DNA of 64,000 nt from Pohlia nutans (taxonomy: Eukaryota > Streptophyta > Bryopsida > Bryales > Mniaceae). Positions 45,080-55,484 of the stretch are shown here, one piece after another (position 1 is the stretch's first letter; each line of letters opens with the position of its first letter). The translations under genes were made by a program, and so were the position numbers. The notes under the pieces were generated by a model, which saw nothing but the letters and a program-made list of their open reading frames with translations, ran no database searches and was not told where the DNA came from. Location of the stretch: assembly GCA_022496805.1 (NCBI GenBank), contig CM040088.1, forward strand, positions 41,939,436-42,003,435, given 5' to 3'.

Positions 45080-45546
45080 TATATATTAAAAAGGTGGAAG
45101 CAAATGGCGATTTGGTGCTTAATAAAAAAAATACTAGTTTGGTGTTATTTATTTAATAAAATCTAATGTGATAGCGGTTTTAACCGCTACTTTATTATGG
45201 ATGGTTATTGTATTTGCATATATTATATGTTTAATGTGTATCATGTTTTTTTGGCCCACTTTAATAAATATAAATGCATGAAGTATATGTTTAAAGTTTC
45301 ATTATGTATGTGTTAAATGTATGTTTATCAGTACTATTTGAACACTTAAAAAAATGAAGCATTTACAGTAAGAAGAATGTGCACTAAGTATGATTTTAGT
45401 TCAAAAGTGTATTTGAATTCATTTCTAAAAACGTAGTTAGCATTAATCTTAGCACCTAGTCAAAACATATTATAAGAAACAATGGGTCTTCTTTTCTCCT
45501 CCTTTATCTCAAAATTTTTGAATATCTCTCTAAGATAATGATTGTA
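45080..45546. other. Mutator-element interior, nothing recognised
   Basis: AT-rich DNA after the transposase relic. GATAGCGGTTTTAACCGCTA at 45169-45188 contains a perfect 14-bp palindrome (AGCGGTTTTAACCGCT core). No frame or repeat partner seen. Confidence 0.4.
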
Positions 45547-45550
45547 TTAA

Positions 45551-46125
45551 CCCGTAACTGCCCAAGCATTCATTTTTTGAACAATGTACAAATTTCATCC
45601 AATTTTGGTCATCCGTCATGAACTTTTTGTAGTGTGGATTTTTTACAATATATTTTATGGGAAGTTAGCTTTATGCATGTGTTATTCGATTAGAAAAGGG
45701 ATGATTTGTGAAATCTTATGCCTCATTTCATGTTGCATTGATTCACCAAAAATTTCTAAGATCTTAGTTCAAAATAATACAAAAGTGCTCTTGAAAAAGT
45801 CATCTCATAGAATTAAGCAACCAAAATATCTCCAAAAATCACAACACTTAGAGTATTACATTTCATCCCATCAAAAAAAATCATTTACAAATTGTCAATA
45901 TCTTGTTCGTAATCGAATTACACAATAATTTTGAATTTTAAGTTTCTAAATTTATACAAAATATCGGTGAGAGCAATTATAGATCTAACCGCATGGATAG
46001 AATCTAAAATTCATAATGTACAACTTTTATTCATACATCAAGTTCAAAATATCCTTTTTAGTTGCATTCTATAATACATCTTTGCAAAACTGTCCAATTT
46101 GGAGAGGGTTGTGGGCATTTAGGGG
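45551..46125 (+). mobile_element. TTAA-flanked MITE, family B
   Basis: TTAA (45547-45550), then CCCGTAACTGCCCAAG; right end GGGCATTTAGGGG, then TTAA (46126-46129). 575 bp. The body matches 15935-16511 and 31609-32049 in reverse and both arms of 53666-54759. Noncoding: the 114-residue frame at 45584 is not kept in the other copies. Confidence 0.85.
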
Positions 46126-46129
46126 TTAA

Positions 46130-46669
46130 CCCCTAAGCGTGCAAAGAGCCCCTTGGAGCCACATTTAGTAATTTTTAAGTCAAATGCTAATTTTCACCTG
46201 GTTCCTAATTTCAAATGAAAATGGTCCGAACTAAGAAAGTGTAGAGGATCTCTACTAATTTCTAGTTCAATTTACTATTCTTGAAATTTGTTGAAGTTTC
46301 ACTTTTTACAACACTTTAAAGCTCAAAACCCTAAAATTCCAATACACACTAAATTTTTCTATTGAATTTCTTTTTTATGTAAGCTCAAAAAGCATGCCCC
46401 CACAACTTGATATTCATCACTATTATTTCGATTTTTCCAAAAATTCATACAATTTAAAGATTTTTTTTTGTAATTACTATGGTATTTATAAGAAAAAGGC
46501 TTTTAAAAATGTCATAAAACTCTTTTATATTTACATAATTATGAAGAAATCACCGTACATCCGTTTAACAATAAACTATATGAGAAAAATACCATAAAAT
46601 GTAATATATTTTAAGATATGAGAAATTGATGAGGTTTGACCGTGTAAATGTAGTGTGGATGCTTAGGGG
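46130..46669 (+). mobile_element. TTAA-flanked MITE abutting the previous one
   Basis: Begins CCCCTAAGCGTGCAAAGAGC immediately after the TTAA that ends the upstream MITE, and ends GGATGCTTAGGGG before TTAA (46670-46673). 540 bp, AT-rich, noncoding. Its body differs from family B, so it is a separate TTAA family or a strongly diverged one. Confidence 0.8.
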
Positions 46670-46678
46670 TTAAGTTGA

Positions 46679-47287
46679 CCCCTAATAGCTCTAAATGTCG
46701 TTTTTTTTTGTAACATTGGATGCTCGACACTTTGAAGAGTTTTTTGTCCTCTATATAGCGTCAGATTTCAATGAAAATTGTTGGATTTGATTCCAAATCA
46801 AGTCTAGTTTCTGTATTATAAATCTTGATTCAATCCAAAGTGTTGTGAAGATATAGCAAACGTTTCAGTACAAGTTGATCTAATTTTGGACACATTTTTG
46901 CTTTGTAAAACTTGGGCCATTTTTTAACATTGCAAGGCCTTTTTAGGACACATCAAAGATTTTCATGAGTATTTTCAGCTACCAACGTGTTTATATGAAT
47001 TTTTTGAACCACTCTATAGTTTAAAGTTTTTTCATTTGAGTAGGTTTTGAAATAGAATTTTAACTCTAATGTGTTTATAGGAAAATTTCAACATCCTTTT
47101 TCAACTCTAAAACATTATGATCTTGCAATCTATGTAATCAAATGACTTTAAATTTGGTTCACGTCATTTACAACACGTACACTCCAAATTGTAATGTTGA
47201 GTTTTTTATACCTCACTTACATTTAGATCTATAACACTTCAAAAGCAATGATGATTTTAAGCCAAAAAAGTTAGGGACGGTTAGGGG
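46679..47287 (+). mobile_element. Third TTAA-flanked MITE in the row
   Basis: TTGA (46675-46678, a one-base decay of TTAA), then CCCCTAATAGCTCTAAATGTC; right end GGGACGGTTAGGGG, then TTAA (47288-47291). 609 bp. The interior AATGAAAATTGTTGGA and AGTCTAGTTT phrases recur at 15720-15780, just left of MITE copy A. Confidence 0.75.
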
Positions 47288-47291
47288 TTAA

Positions 47292-48122
47292 GATATGATA
47301 CATCTTTTGATCATTGGGATTGGTAAATATACTTCACTTGAAGATTTACACCATTGAGAAATATGAAATTCAAGCGTTCAGTATATAGAGAGCTTTCGAA
47401 GGGTACTCCAATCATGCGTCCTATTTAATTTCTTCACTTCATTTTTTAACTACTTGTAAGTATATATTTATTTCTACCTTATATATAATTTAAGATATTT
47501 GATCTCAATCATATATATTTATTTTGAATATTTATCTTATTTACATGATAAAACTTGTAAATTTTAAAAATACGTTCCAATCATATTGAAATTTTTGTCA
47601 TACCTCCACAATGTTGGTGACTATCTATGAAAATTTATAAATCATACAATGTGATATTTCAAGTACGCAAATTGTAATGTTTTGATGTTTACAAAACATG
47701 TGAGGATTTTTAGAGATTAAAGCCCTAGAGTTTATTTTGAATGTATAACAAGCTCACACATAGGGGAGGCATATGCAGCTATGGCATCTACTAGTAGTCT
47801 AAAATTTCAAGTAATAAACCAAGTTCCAAGTCAAACCGAGTACACCAATTATTGCCATTACTCTCAGACACACTAATTATTTACCCAAGGCCATACATTT
47901 TTACAAAAGGCAAATAATTTTATATACATAAATAAGTTGCTCTGTCAACACAAATGACTCAATTCCATACTCAATTCTAGATATTTCAACACTCATGAAG
48001 CGTGCACTAGAGGATTTTATAAGAGCACACATTTCTTATGACCAAACCTCAACATCACCTTAGACCTCTTTCAGACGTACAAACATTTGATTCACAAAAC
48101 TTGCAACCAAGAATCTTAAACC
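47292..48122. other. AT-rich spacer, nothing recognised
   Basis: No frame, no inverted termini and no partner repeat could be identified within the Mutator interior here. Confidence 0.4.
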
Positions 48123-48126
48123 TTAA

Positions 48127-48493
48127 CCCTTAAACGCCAAGAGGGCCTGGGCGGGGCAGCCTGGAAGGTATCTAAATATTTTTGGAGGAAAAATAAATAA
48201 ATAAAATAAAATCGAAAAAAACAGAAAAACGGCTCTGCTGGCCAGCCACTGCTGCGGCACTTTTTCAAAAACGACATGTACTACCCAACTCCAACTCCTG
48301 TTCACTCCGACTACTTTGATTGCTTGTGGATGATTCACAAGCTCCCGAATGAGGTGCAAATCAAGAATCTAAATCGCTTTTTCAGTAGCTTTCCAATGCA
48401 CCAATTCTCTCTTGATTTGGTTGAGAAAATCTACTTTTTTCCTCAATTATTCCTTTATAACAAGCCCGTAGGGCTTGCTCTGACGTTTAAGGG
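48127..48493. mobile_element. 367-bp TTAA-type MITE, family E
   Basis: TTAA (48123-48126), then CCCTTAAACGCCAAGAGGGCC; right end CTGACGTTTAAGGG, then ATAA (48494-48497). The termini are inverted repeats. The right half (48276-48493) is the reverse complement of 63762-63960, including GATTTGGTTGAGAAAAT and AAGCCC...GGGCTT. The open frames both copies show come from shared DNA, not a gene. Confidence 0.75.
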
Positions 48494-48627
48494 ATAAGGT
48501 AACAATCAAGGAATTCAAGTATGATAGTGGTTCAAGTGTGTTGGATTTAGGTTCAATGTTAGTTTTGTGTATGCATATGTTATGCGAAACGAAAGCCACT
48601 TTTCTGAACAAACAAGCTGCACTATCG

Positions 48628-48946
48628 CATAACATTCAGTAGCCTCTGTGACTACTGCCTTCCCCCAACAGAATGATGTGGAATATCTCACTCATTTCAA
48701 CCCCCCAATGAAATGATGTGGGATATTCCACATCACATCAGTAGCTATGGGGTCAAGTGGCATTAAGCAAGAGCAATCAACCATGGTGAACAGTAATTGA
48801 AAGCACTCACTCAATCACAATTCAACAATGTATTGTAATTGTTTATTTGATTCAATAGTCCATTCAATTATAAATCATTGATCACTCCATATATAAAGGC
48901 AGATGCAACCAAAAGGCACCCTCTCGGAAGGCTACTGAATGTTATG
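48628..48946. repeat. Inverted-repeat element (319 bp)
   Basis: CATAACATTCAGTAGCCT (48628-48645) is repeated inverted at 48929-48946 as a perfect 18-bp match. The interior has a GATGTGG(A)ATAT(C/T)CCA palindromic stretch near 48675-48740. No target duplication resolved; the class is unknown. Confidence 0.55.
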
Positions 48947-49102
48947 TGACAAACCTGTAACCAAGATGAATACAAAAATATAAATCAAAGATTAAATGAC
49001 TACCATCCAATAATGGGCCTGCCATTCCATTCCAATCCAGTCCTTCTCATTAATTGTATTTCATTCTAAGTTGGCCATGCCTCATGTGGTAGGTCCTCAC
49101 AC

Positions 49103-49213
49103 GGCCCCATCTTTGAACCCAATTTGCTTCGAGTTGATCGTGGCCGTCGATCCACGGGAATGGTTGAGATTGCATTTGCCCTTCCTCCAACTCAAGGCTA
49201 TCTAGTTGCTAGG
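49103..49213 (-). repeat. Right terminal inverted repeat of the Mutator-like element
   Basis: Reverse complement of 32266-32375 with about ten differences, including the shared words GATCGTGGCCGTCGATCCAC and GCATTTGCCCTTCCTCCAAC. Followed by the 9-bp duplication GCGTGCAAG. Confidence 0.85.
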
Positions 49214-49320
49214 GCGTGCAAGGGTGGGCGAGTGTAGGTGCAAGGGCTCTTTAAATGTAGATGAATAATTTCAACGAGTTAGTCCTAGCGTGCATGGGTA
49301 GAAATGCTCTTAGGGGTTAA
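49214..49320 (+). mobile_element. Right half of the split MITE and TTAA element end
   Basis: The MITE resumes after the Mutator terminus and ends GAAATGCTC (49309), followed by its TTA duplication (49310-49312) and then GGGG-TTAA (49313-49320). The final eight bases are the missing end of the TTAA MITE whose body is at 31609-32049. Confidence 0.7.
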
Positions 49321-49540
49321 GCTATGCTTATAGTTATACAGTTGCATACTATGAATAGTATCCCTAATTTCAAGAGAGAGTTTTAGAAAAGAAATCACAA
49401 ATATTTTGTGGTCTCTCCAGAACAGGGTGGGCAGGAAAGGGTTAAGAGCATGGCCACCCATGCCGTCCCAAAGTCTCTCACACTCAAGAAGTAAATGAAA
49501 CGTGCCAAGGGCCCTTCAAAAATACCTTTTGACTCTCAAT

Positions 49541-49690
49541 CACTACTAGAAAATCCAACTAATCTGCTGATTTGGTCGCGTTGACCAGGACACTTTTATG
49601 TTGATTTGGTCAATTTTTTGTTCAAATCAACAGAAAAGTGTCTCGGTCAACGCGACCAAATCAACAAATTAGTTGGATTTTCTAGTAGTG
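49541..49690. mobile_element. 150-bp palindromic CACTA MITE, copy 2
   Basis: The same hairpin as 18436-18585 and the same length, with few differences by eye. Flanked by AAT on both sides (49538-49540, 49691-49693). Inserted into the Harbinger-type MITE. Confidence 0.92.
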
Positions 49691-49858
49691 AATCCTAGCG
49701 TGTTAAGAAATCACCCTTCAAAGCACTATTTAGTTCACTGTATCCTCACATTCTACTTGTGATTGGTCCATTGACTATTTGATGTGCACTTTTGATACAT
49801 GAGGGGTGTGCAAGGGTCAAGGGTGGGGGAGTGTAAGTGCAAGGGCTCTTCAAATGTA

Positions 49859-50473
49859 CAGTCGGGTACAAGATGGTTACGAATTCTAAATCCAGTTGAG
49901 ATTTGTGGGAACTTTAGAAGGCCTATGTATGCTCAAAAATGAACGGAATTTCAAATTGTAAATTGCATTGGAATCACACTAAAGTCTACTTTATCATCAT
50001 TACATATACACATATGTAATTGAAAATCATACAATTTTTTTGATGTTTTCTATATGCTATCTACCATTTAGTGTTGCCACCATTTGTAAAAATTACAACT
50101 TGTATTTAATGGTACATATTAGAAATGAACCTTCACAATTGCGTTAGAGATACCTGATCCCACATTGCTTGAACTACTTGTATGATTTCTTACTTATTCT
50201 GTACTTAAATGCAAAAAATCTTTGACTATCTTCCAAAGACCAAAGGTTCACTATGAAATGATAGATAGTGTATAAAAGAAATCTAAATTGTTGTATGATT
50301 TTAAATTATTCTTTTTTCACTTATTATGAAGTTAAGCACGCTTCATTGCAATTCCAATGCAATTTGTGGTTTCAAAATTAGTTCATTTTTGAGCATGCTA
50401 GAGCTTCCTAAAAATTGTTGAACTTTCTAGTGAAAAGTGATTGAAAAATTCGTAAGCATGTTGTACCCGACTG
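49859..50473. mobile_element. 615-bp TA-flanked (mariner-like) element
   Basis: CAGTCGGGTACAA...TTGTACCCGACTG, perfect 13-bp inverted termini, flanked by TA. The related MITE half at 49214-49309 reads AAATGTAGATGAA without the insert, an empty site that fixes the duplication as TA. No transposase frame. Confidence 0.85.
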
Positions 50474-50540
50474 TAGATGAACAATTTTAGCGAGTTAGTC
50501 CTAGCGTGCATGGGTGGGAATGCTCTAACAATGTTATGGG

Positions 50541-50818
50541 ATTTCTCTAGAACCCCTGGTGGTCTTGAATGAATGGGGACAAAAGTGCCCTCTATTTTTG
50601 TCCGGTTCAGGCCCCACCTTAAAAAACAACCCCCTCCTCCAATGGTTTTTTATTCCCAAGTAAGTCCCCCTAGGGTAATTTGGGGCCGTAGGCTCCAAAT
50701 TACCAAAAAAATTTGCCAAAAAAAACACTGAAGGTGCCCAAAATGGAAATTCCAAAAAAAAGGAGGGGTGGATGAATAGTGCCCGCATTCAAGACCACCG
50801 GGGGATTTAGAGACAGGG
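50541..50818. mobile_element. 278-bp MITE with a 12-bp direct repeat
   Basis: The inverted arms share GGTGGTCTTGAATG (near 50560 and inverted near 50795). The insert is flanked by CAATGTTATGGG at 50529-50540 and 50819-50830. A 9-12-bp duplication points to Mutator-type MITEs, but the very ends are poorly inverted, so the class is uncertain. Confidence 0.65.
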
Positions 50819-50830
50819 CAATGTTATGGG

Positions 50831-52435
50831 TCACGCAACACAACTTGGCAAAAAGTTTTTATTTTTTTAATATTTTAAATTTCAATTCAGTCACATGGCA
50901 GTGATGGTAGAACTGTAGAAGTACCGTAGAACAAGCACCTCACTCATACCTTACAGGCCGGGTGAAGTTGGGCACGCTGTGTAAGGCAGGATTTTGAGAA
51001 TTCATGAACACCCGACAGAAGGTCCAAAGGATGCTCATGGCCCATTCACAGCAGCCCTTGCTACTCCACTTTTGTTCCTCATGCACGTAAAATCATATAC
51101 ACTAAAATATAATTTGCGCACTGTTGAAGCTTGAATGTCTTCTCTGAATGCAAGCATTGTTGACTACTGGATGCATGCACTTCCGTGGCGCAAATTTCCA
51201 ACTATTCTTTTTAGCGTTGCCTCACTTCTTTTTTCTTTCTGTTTTTTTCTTTTTTTTTTGAAACAAATTGAAGTGATGTTGCCTCACTTTTTCACATTTG
51301 TTCCTTTTGCACTGTAGAGATTTAAATAAAATTGATTTTGCCAGATTACTTACCATAACGTACGCACATCCTACCGCATGTGGCTTGTGTGATCCGGCCA
51401 TCAGAAATTATGAAGAATAATTTATGGGCCCTAGGAGTAGAGTGCCGGTGAGAGTGCAAACCGGGACTCCACTTCTAAACAGTGCAACATGTGCTTTATT
51501 ATTTTATTATATTTTTGTTTTACACAAATAGATAGAGTGGCCACTACAACATTGTTTTTCTTAAAAAAGTGGTGTTTTTTTACACAAGTAAGCAACTTTA
51601 TCGCTACTGCGAAGACTACAACAGTTCTTTCTCGTGGCAGATTGATTGATCAAAAGATTCATGTTCATACTGTAGCTAAGATTGAGAAATTGGGCATCTT
51701 ATATTATTATTTCATATACTACGTTAGCACACTACTACAGTACTGTACCGTAATATACAATGACATACATATTTTAGTCTCGCTAAGTGGTAAGTAACTT
51801 ACTTGTTGCTATTTTCTTGCAATGATTTGTTACATATGGGAAAATTGAATTTTTAAAAGTAAATATGACATACTTATTTCATTGCAAAATGGCTGGACTT
51901 ATGTGATGCATTCAAATTTCAAAGATTCAATAGAGTTTTCTGCAAACTCACAGGGGGATTGAGCCTTAGTTTGGAAAACTTCTTGGGATACGAAAATTGC
52001 CCTCAGAATTTACTGGAGCATAAAGTACAGATGAGTTCCCGGTTGGTGGGGGCTGTCAATTACTATTTCAGTGAATGAGCTTTCAAAAGCTTTGATTTTT
52101 TTTAAATAAATCCAAGGAAGACCCACTCCATGTGACAGAGCATCCATGAGAATAGAAACTGAGGTTGGGAAATTTTTGGGCACCGTTTTTGGTGCCTTGA
52201 AACTTCAGACCTCTAGTTTGTTTACAGCATCCGACATGTCTACTTTTATTGTGTTCTCAACCTCTCTTTTCACACACTGTGGTCCAATCACCCCACTCTA
52301 GACCACTTTGTGGATAACTCTAATGAGCCATAATTGTACTATCTTTGAGGAGATTGACTCTATGTAAATTTCATTAAAAAAAAAAAAAAGAGCGTAATTC
52401 GAATCCCAATCCATAAGGGTGACTGAGGTTGACCC
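50831..52435. other. Intergenic DNA with one dispersed repeat
   Basis: No gene is supported. 52150-52280 is the inverted copy of the repeat at 22376-22505. A poly-A run is at about 52376-52390. At 52428 TTGACCC abuts the next TTAA MITE and may be the remains of another TTAA element end. Confidence 0.45.
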
Positions 52436-52439
52436 TTAA

Positions 52440-52891
52440 CCCCTAAACGCTCAAACGACCATTTTCATAGTCGTTGTCTGGATAAATAAATAAATAAATA
52501 TCATTAAAAAATACTACTTTAAGTCTACTTTCCAACGCAATTTGAATTATGTCAATTCAAGTTAAACTCCACCCAGGATAATTTTTCAAAGTGGATCACC
52601 TCAAAATTGTCTTAGTGTTATAAAATTTGCTATTTGGAGAAAGCAATGATGTTCCCTCTATCATTTTTTTTTTGCTTTTTTGAAGTTTACAGTAGATAAA
52701 CCAACTTTAACCAATCATGCTAAATTTTAAATTCTAAAAGTGAAAATTATAATTTATAAAAAATTCAAAGATAAAATGATTTTAAATTCATTAAAAAAAT
52801 ATCTATAATTATTTTTGGAAATTTGACTATATGGAAGACACATATCATAACACAGCTATGTTTTGTCCAATACCCCTCGGACTTTTAGGGG
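52440..52891. mobile_element. 452-bp TTAA-flanked MITE, family F
   Basis: TTAA (52436-52439), then CCCCTAAACGCTCAAACG; right end CTCGGACTTTTAGGGG, then TTAA (52892-52895). Inverted termini. The right end matches the solo end at 10448 in reverse. Noncoding. Confidence 0.85.
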
Positions 52892-53252
52892 TTAATTCTC
52901 ATGTAGCGCCTTGATCATGCAACGCAACACACATCATTTAATTCTTTTTAGCCTCTTGATCATGACAAGCCAATGGCCTTTGAGCTAGTTCATTGTTGCA
53001 GATTCTAAGCTTGGTCACTGTTGCCCCCGTCAAGTTCAGTCTAAAAAAACTCACAGTTCTTCCCCATCTGTCCACTGCGCCTCCTTCCCACCCCAAGTGT
53101 TCATTCAAATCATTACTATGAAATTCTCATGAAAGATTTGTCACTCTTTTTAGAGAATCTGAGTCTGCAATCTCGTCATCTTTCTTTTGGTACCAAGCTT
53201 GTAAACAATGGTTGCCCACAACTAAAGTTTTCTTCTTGATTTTTACATAACC

Positions 53253-53284
53253 AAGCCCTTGGGGCTTAGTTTGTATTTTAAGGG
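53253..53284. repeat. Solo right end of a TTAA MITE, family E
   Basis: AAGCCCTTGGGGCTTAG...TTTTAAGGG followed by TTCA resembles the right end at 48470-48493. No left end was found nearby. The frame at 53259-53546 crosses it and is not thought to be a gene. Confidence 0.4.
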
Positions 53285-53665
53285 TTCAGTCCCAACGTTG
53301 GCAATGTTGCCTTTCACCATAGTGCACCCAACTATAGTAGGGGTCCTAGGCATTTGTTGTATGGGTACCAAAAACTTACTTGGCTTGGTGGTTGCACTAG
53401 TGGTTGGTGGTGTACTGTACAGTAGGGGGGAACAATGTTTGGCGTTTTTACATTCTAGCTTGAAAAAAATCAAATACACTATTTTTAGAAGAGCCCCAAA
53501 GGTACATAAATGGTTGGATAAACGGTCCCTTGTTCACCAAATCTAGAACATAGATTCTTTTATGAGTTAATTTCATATGTGCCAAGTTTTGTTGCCTAGA
53601 GATTTACCAAAGTAGAATAATTGCGAGTTTATTAATACGTGTGTTTTTTAGGGTCGCCAAGTTAA

Positions 53666-54759
53666 CCCTTAACTATCTAAGCGTACATTTTTTGAACAAT
53701 GCACAAATTTTTTTCCATGTTTTCTCATTTGTCAAGCACTTTTTGCAGTGTGGATTTTTTACTATAGATTTTATGGGAAGTTAGCTTCATGCCTATGTGA
53801 ACCGATTAGAAAGGGGATGATTTGTGAAATTTTTATGCCTCATTTCATGTTGCAGCGATTCACCAAAAAATTCTAAGATCTTAGTTCAAAACGAATCAAA
53901 AGTGCTCTTGAAAAAGTCAACTCATAAAATTAAGCAACCAAAAAATCCCCAAAAATCACTACACTTAGAGTATCACATTTCAACTAATCACAACAGATTC
54001 CTTCTACAAATTGTCAATATCTTGGCCGTAATCAAATTACAAAAGAGTTCCAAATTTTGAGTTCCAAATTTTATATAAAAATATTAGTGATAGCAGTCAT
54101 AGATCTAACCACATGAATAGAATAAAAAATTCATAATGTACAACTTTTATTCATATTTGAAGTTCAAAATATCCCTCTTAGTTGCATTTTTTAACCCTTA
54201 ATCCCTAAATGTTCTTACCCTTTTCAGATTTGGCAGTTTTCCAAAGATGCATTATAAAATGCAACTAAGAGGGATATTTTCAACTTAATGAATGAATAGA
54301 AGCTGTACATTATGCATTTTAGATTCTATCCATACAGTTAGATTTGCAATTGCTATCACCAATATTTGTGTATAAATTTTCAAGCTTAAAATTTAGAGCT
54401 CTTTTGTAATACGATTACGAATAAGATATTGACAATCTAATAATGAATTTTTTCGGGATGGATTAAAATGTAATACTCTAAGTGTAGTGTTTTTTGGAGA
54501 TTTTTTGGTTGCTTAATTTTAGTAGTTGACTTTTTCAAGAGCACTTTTAGACTAAAATCTTCGAAATTTTGGGTGGAACACTACAACATGAAATGAGGCA
54601 TAAAAATTTCACAAATCATCCCCTTTCTAATTGGATCACACATGCACGAAGCTAACTTCCCATAAAAGTTTCAGTAGAAAATCCATACTGCAAAAAGTGC
54701 AGAAATCGGAGTTCAAATCCGTACATTATGCAAAATATGCATGGTTGGGCGGTTAGGGG
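53666..54759. mobile_element. 1.09-kb large inverted-repeat TTAA element
   Basis: TTAA (53662-53665), CCCTTAAC...GGTTAGGGG, TTAA (54760-54763). Two family-B copies stand head to head: arms 53666-54189 and about 54257-54759 pair over roughly 500 bp (for example GGGAAGTTAGCTTC with GAAGCTAACTTCCC), around a loop at about 54190-54256 that contains an internal TTAACCCTTAATCCC end. A transcript would fold into a long hairpin. Confidence 0.8.
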
Positions 54760-54776
54760 TTAAGTGCCGAGGCGAC

Positions 54777-55484
54777 AGAAAACAACTAATTTTCAGTATA
54801 CAAAGATTCCCCTCAAAAACATGTCCCATTTGCAAATCACAAGATGTAGACACATGGCTACATGTACTCTTACTCTGCAAACAACACCATATACACGCAC
54901 TAAGAACCAAAAGACACAACAAAGCAGTATGGGAAATAAGAAAACTAATACTATCCTCAAATAAATCAAGATGCTACACTCTCATGAATGTGGGCACTTT
55001 TAATAATAACCCACAAGAAAACACAGTTCCTCCATGGTTATTACCATGTACTTGTGGTCAACAAAGATGTCAATGTAATGCCAGATTCAAACCAGATATA
55101 CTATGCATAAAAGGCCTCCCATACCAAAGTCCACCTCCCCTAAACCCCGACAATAACCTAACCATACAATTTATAGAATTCACATACACAAACGACAGAT
55201 TTTCACCAGAAACAATTGGCAAAAAAATTGTAAAATACCAACCTTTAATTAATAACATCATACAACAAGGTTGGAAAGTAGATCCTATCATAGTCATCAC
55301 AGCTGGAGCCAGAGGAACCACACACGCCCCCTCAATGAAACAACTAGAAACAAAATTCAACATTTGCGAAACCTCCATAAAACACACATTCAAAGCAATA
55401 AATACCATTGCCATACAATATGCTGGATCAATCCTTTTACACAAAAGACGTATAGAAAATAATCAACCAATACCAACAGAATAG
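54777..55484 (+). pseudogene. 5'-truncated non-LTR retrotransposon: zinc knuckle and RLE domain
   Basis: About 235 codons remain open to the stop at 55482-55484. The start has TCPICKSQDVDTWLHVLLLC (C-x2-C-x9-H-x4-C) followed by RTKRHNKAVWEI, the pattern of the C-terminal knuckle of restriction-like-endonuclease LINEs (R2/R4/NeSL/Dualen type). Then come ARFKPDILC and IQFIEFTYTND, fitting the PD...E core of a PD-(D/E)XK nuclease, then KIVKYQPL and IVITAGARGTTHAPS, resembling the conserved GARG region near the R2-type C-terminus. Reverse transcriptase is missing. The copy runs 54777-55983 and is flanked by TGCCGAGGCGAC (54765-54776, 55984-55995), a 12-bp target duplication, so it inserted already truncated. 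The family assignment is by motif pattern only. Confidence 0.7.

Larger units (their letters stand above)
32266..49213 (+). mobile_element. Mutator-like element of about 17 kb with nested insertions
   Basis: The left terminus CCTAGCAACTAGGCAGCC and the right terminus (reverse complement) CCTAGCAACTAGATAGCC begin inverted repeats of at least 110 bp, about 90 percent identical by eye (32266-32375 and 49103-49213). They are flanked by GCGTGTAAG (32257-32265) and GCGTGCAAG (49214-49222), a 9-bp target duplication with one mismatch, as expected for Mutator. The MITE halves outside each end join into one complete MITE, which independently supports that everything between is one insertion. A decayed MULE transposase lies inside (41922-45079). 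Repeat R, a complete Harbinger, a CACTA element and several MITEs inserted later. Two independent truncated copies are the alternative. Confidence 0.75.
49446..50525 (+). mobile_element. PIF/Harbinger-type MITE, intact ends, two nested insertions
   Basis: GAGCATGGCCACCCATGCC...GCATGGGTGGGAATGCTC, flanked by TAA on both sides (49443-49445, 50526-50528). The ends resemble those of the Harbinger at 33181 (GAGCAT). After removing a 150-bp CACTA MITE and a 615-bp TA element, the MITE proper is about 310 bp. Confidence 0.85.

Noticed and set aside
48276..48497. Frame conserved with a minus-strand frame at 63757-63957
   Set aside because: Conserved only because both are parts of family-E TTAA MITEs; the frames read through the terminal repeats.
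45551..54759. CCCCTAAA words as interstitial telomere repeats
   Set aside because: They occur once per element end, not in tandem, and always next to TTAA, so they are transposon ends.
54741..54776. ATG at 54741 as the start of the LINE protein
   Set aside because: It falls in the end of the TTAA element and the target duplication; the LINE sequence starts at 54777 and is 5'-truncated.
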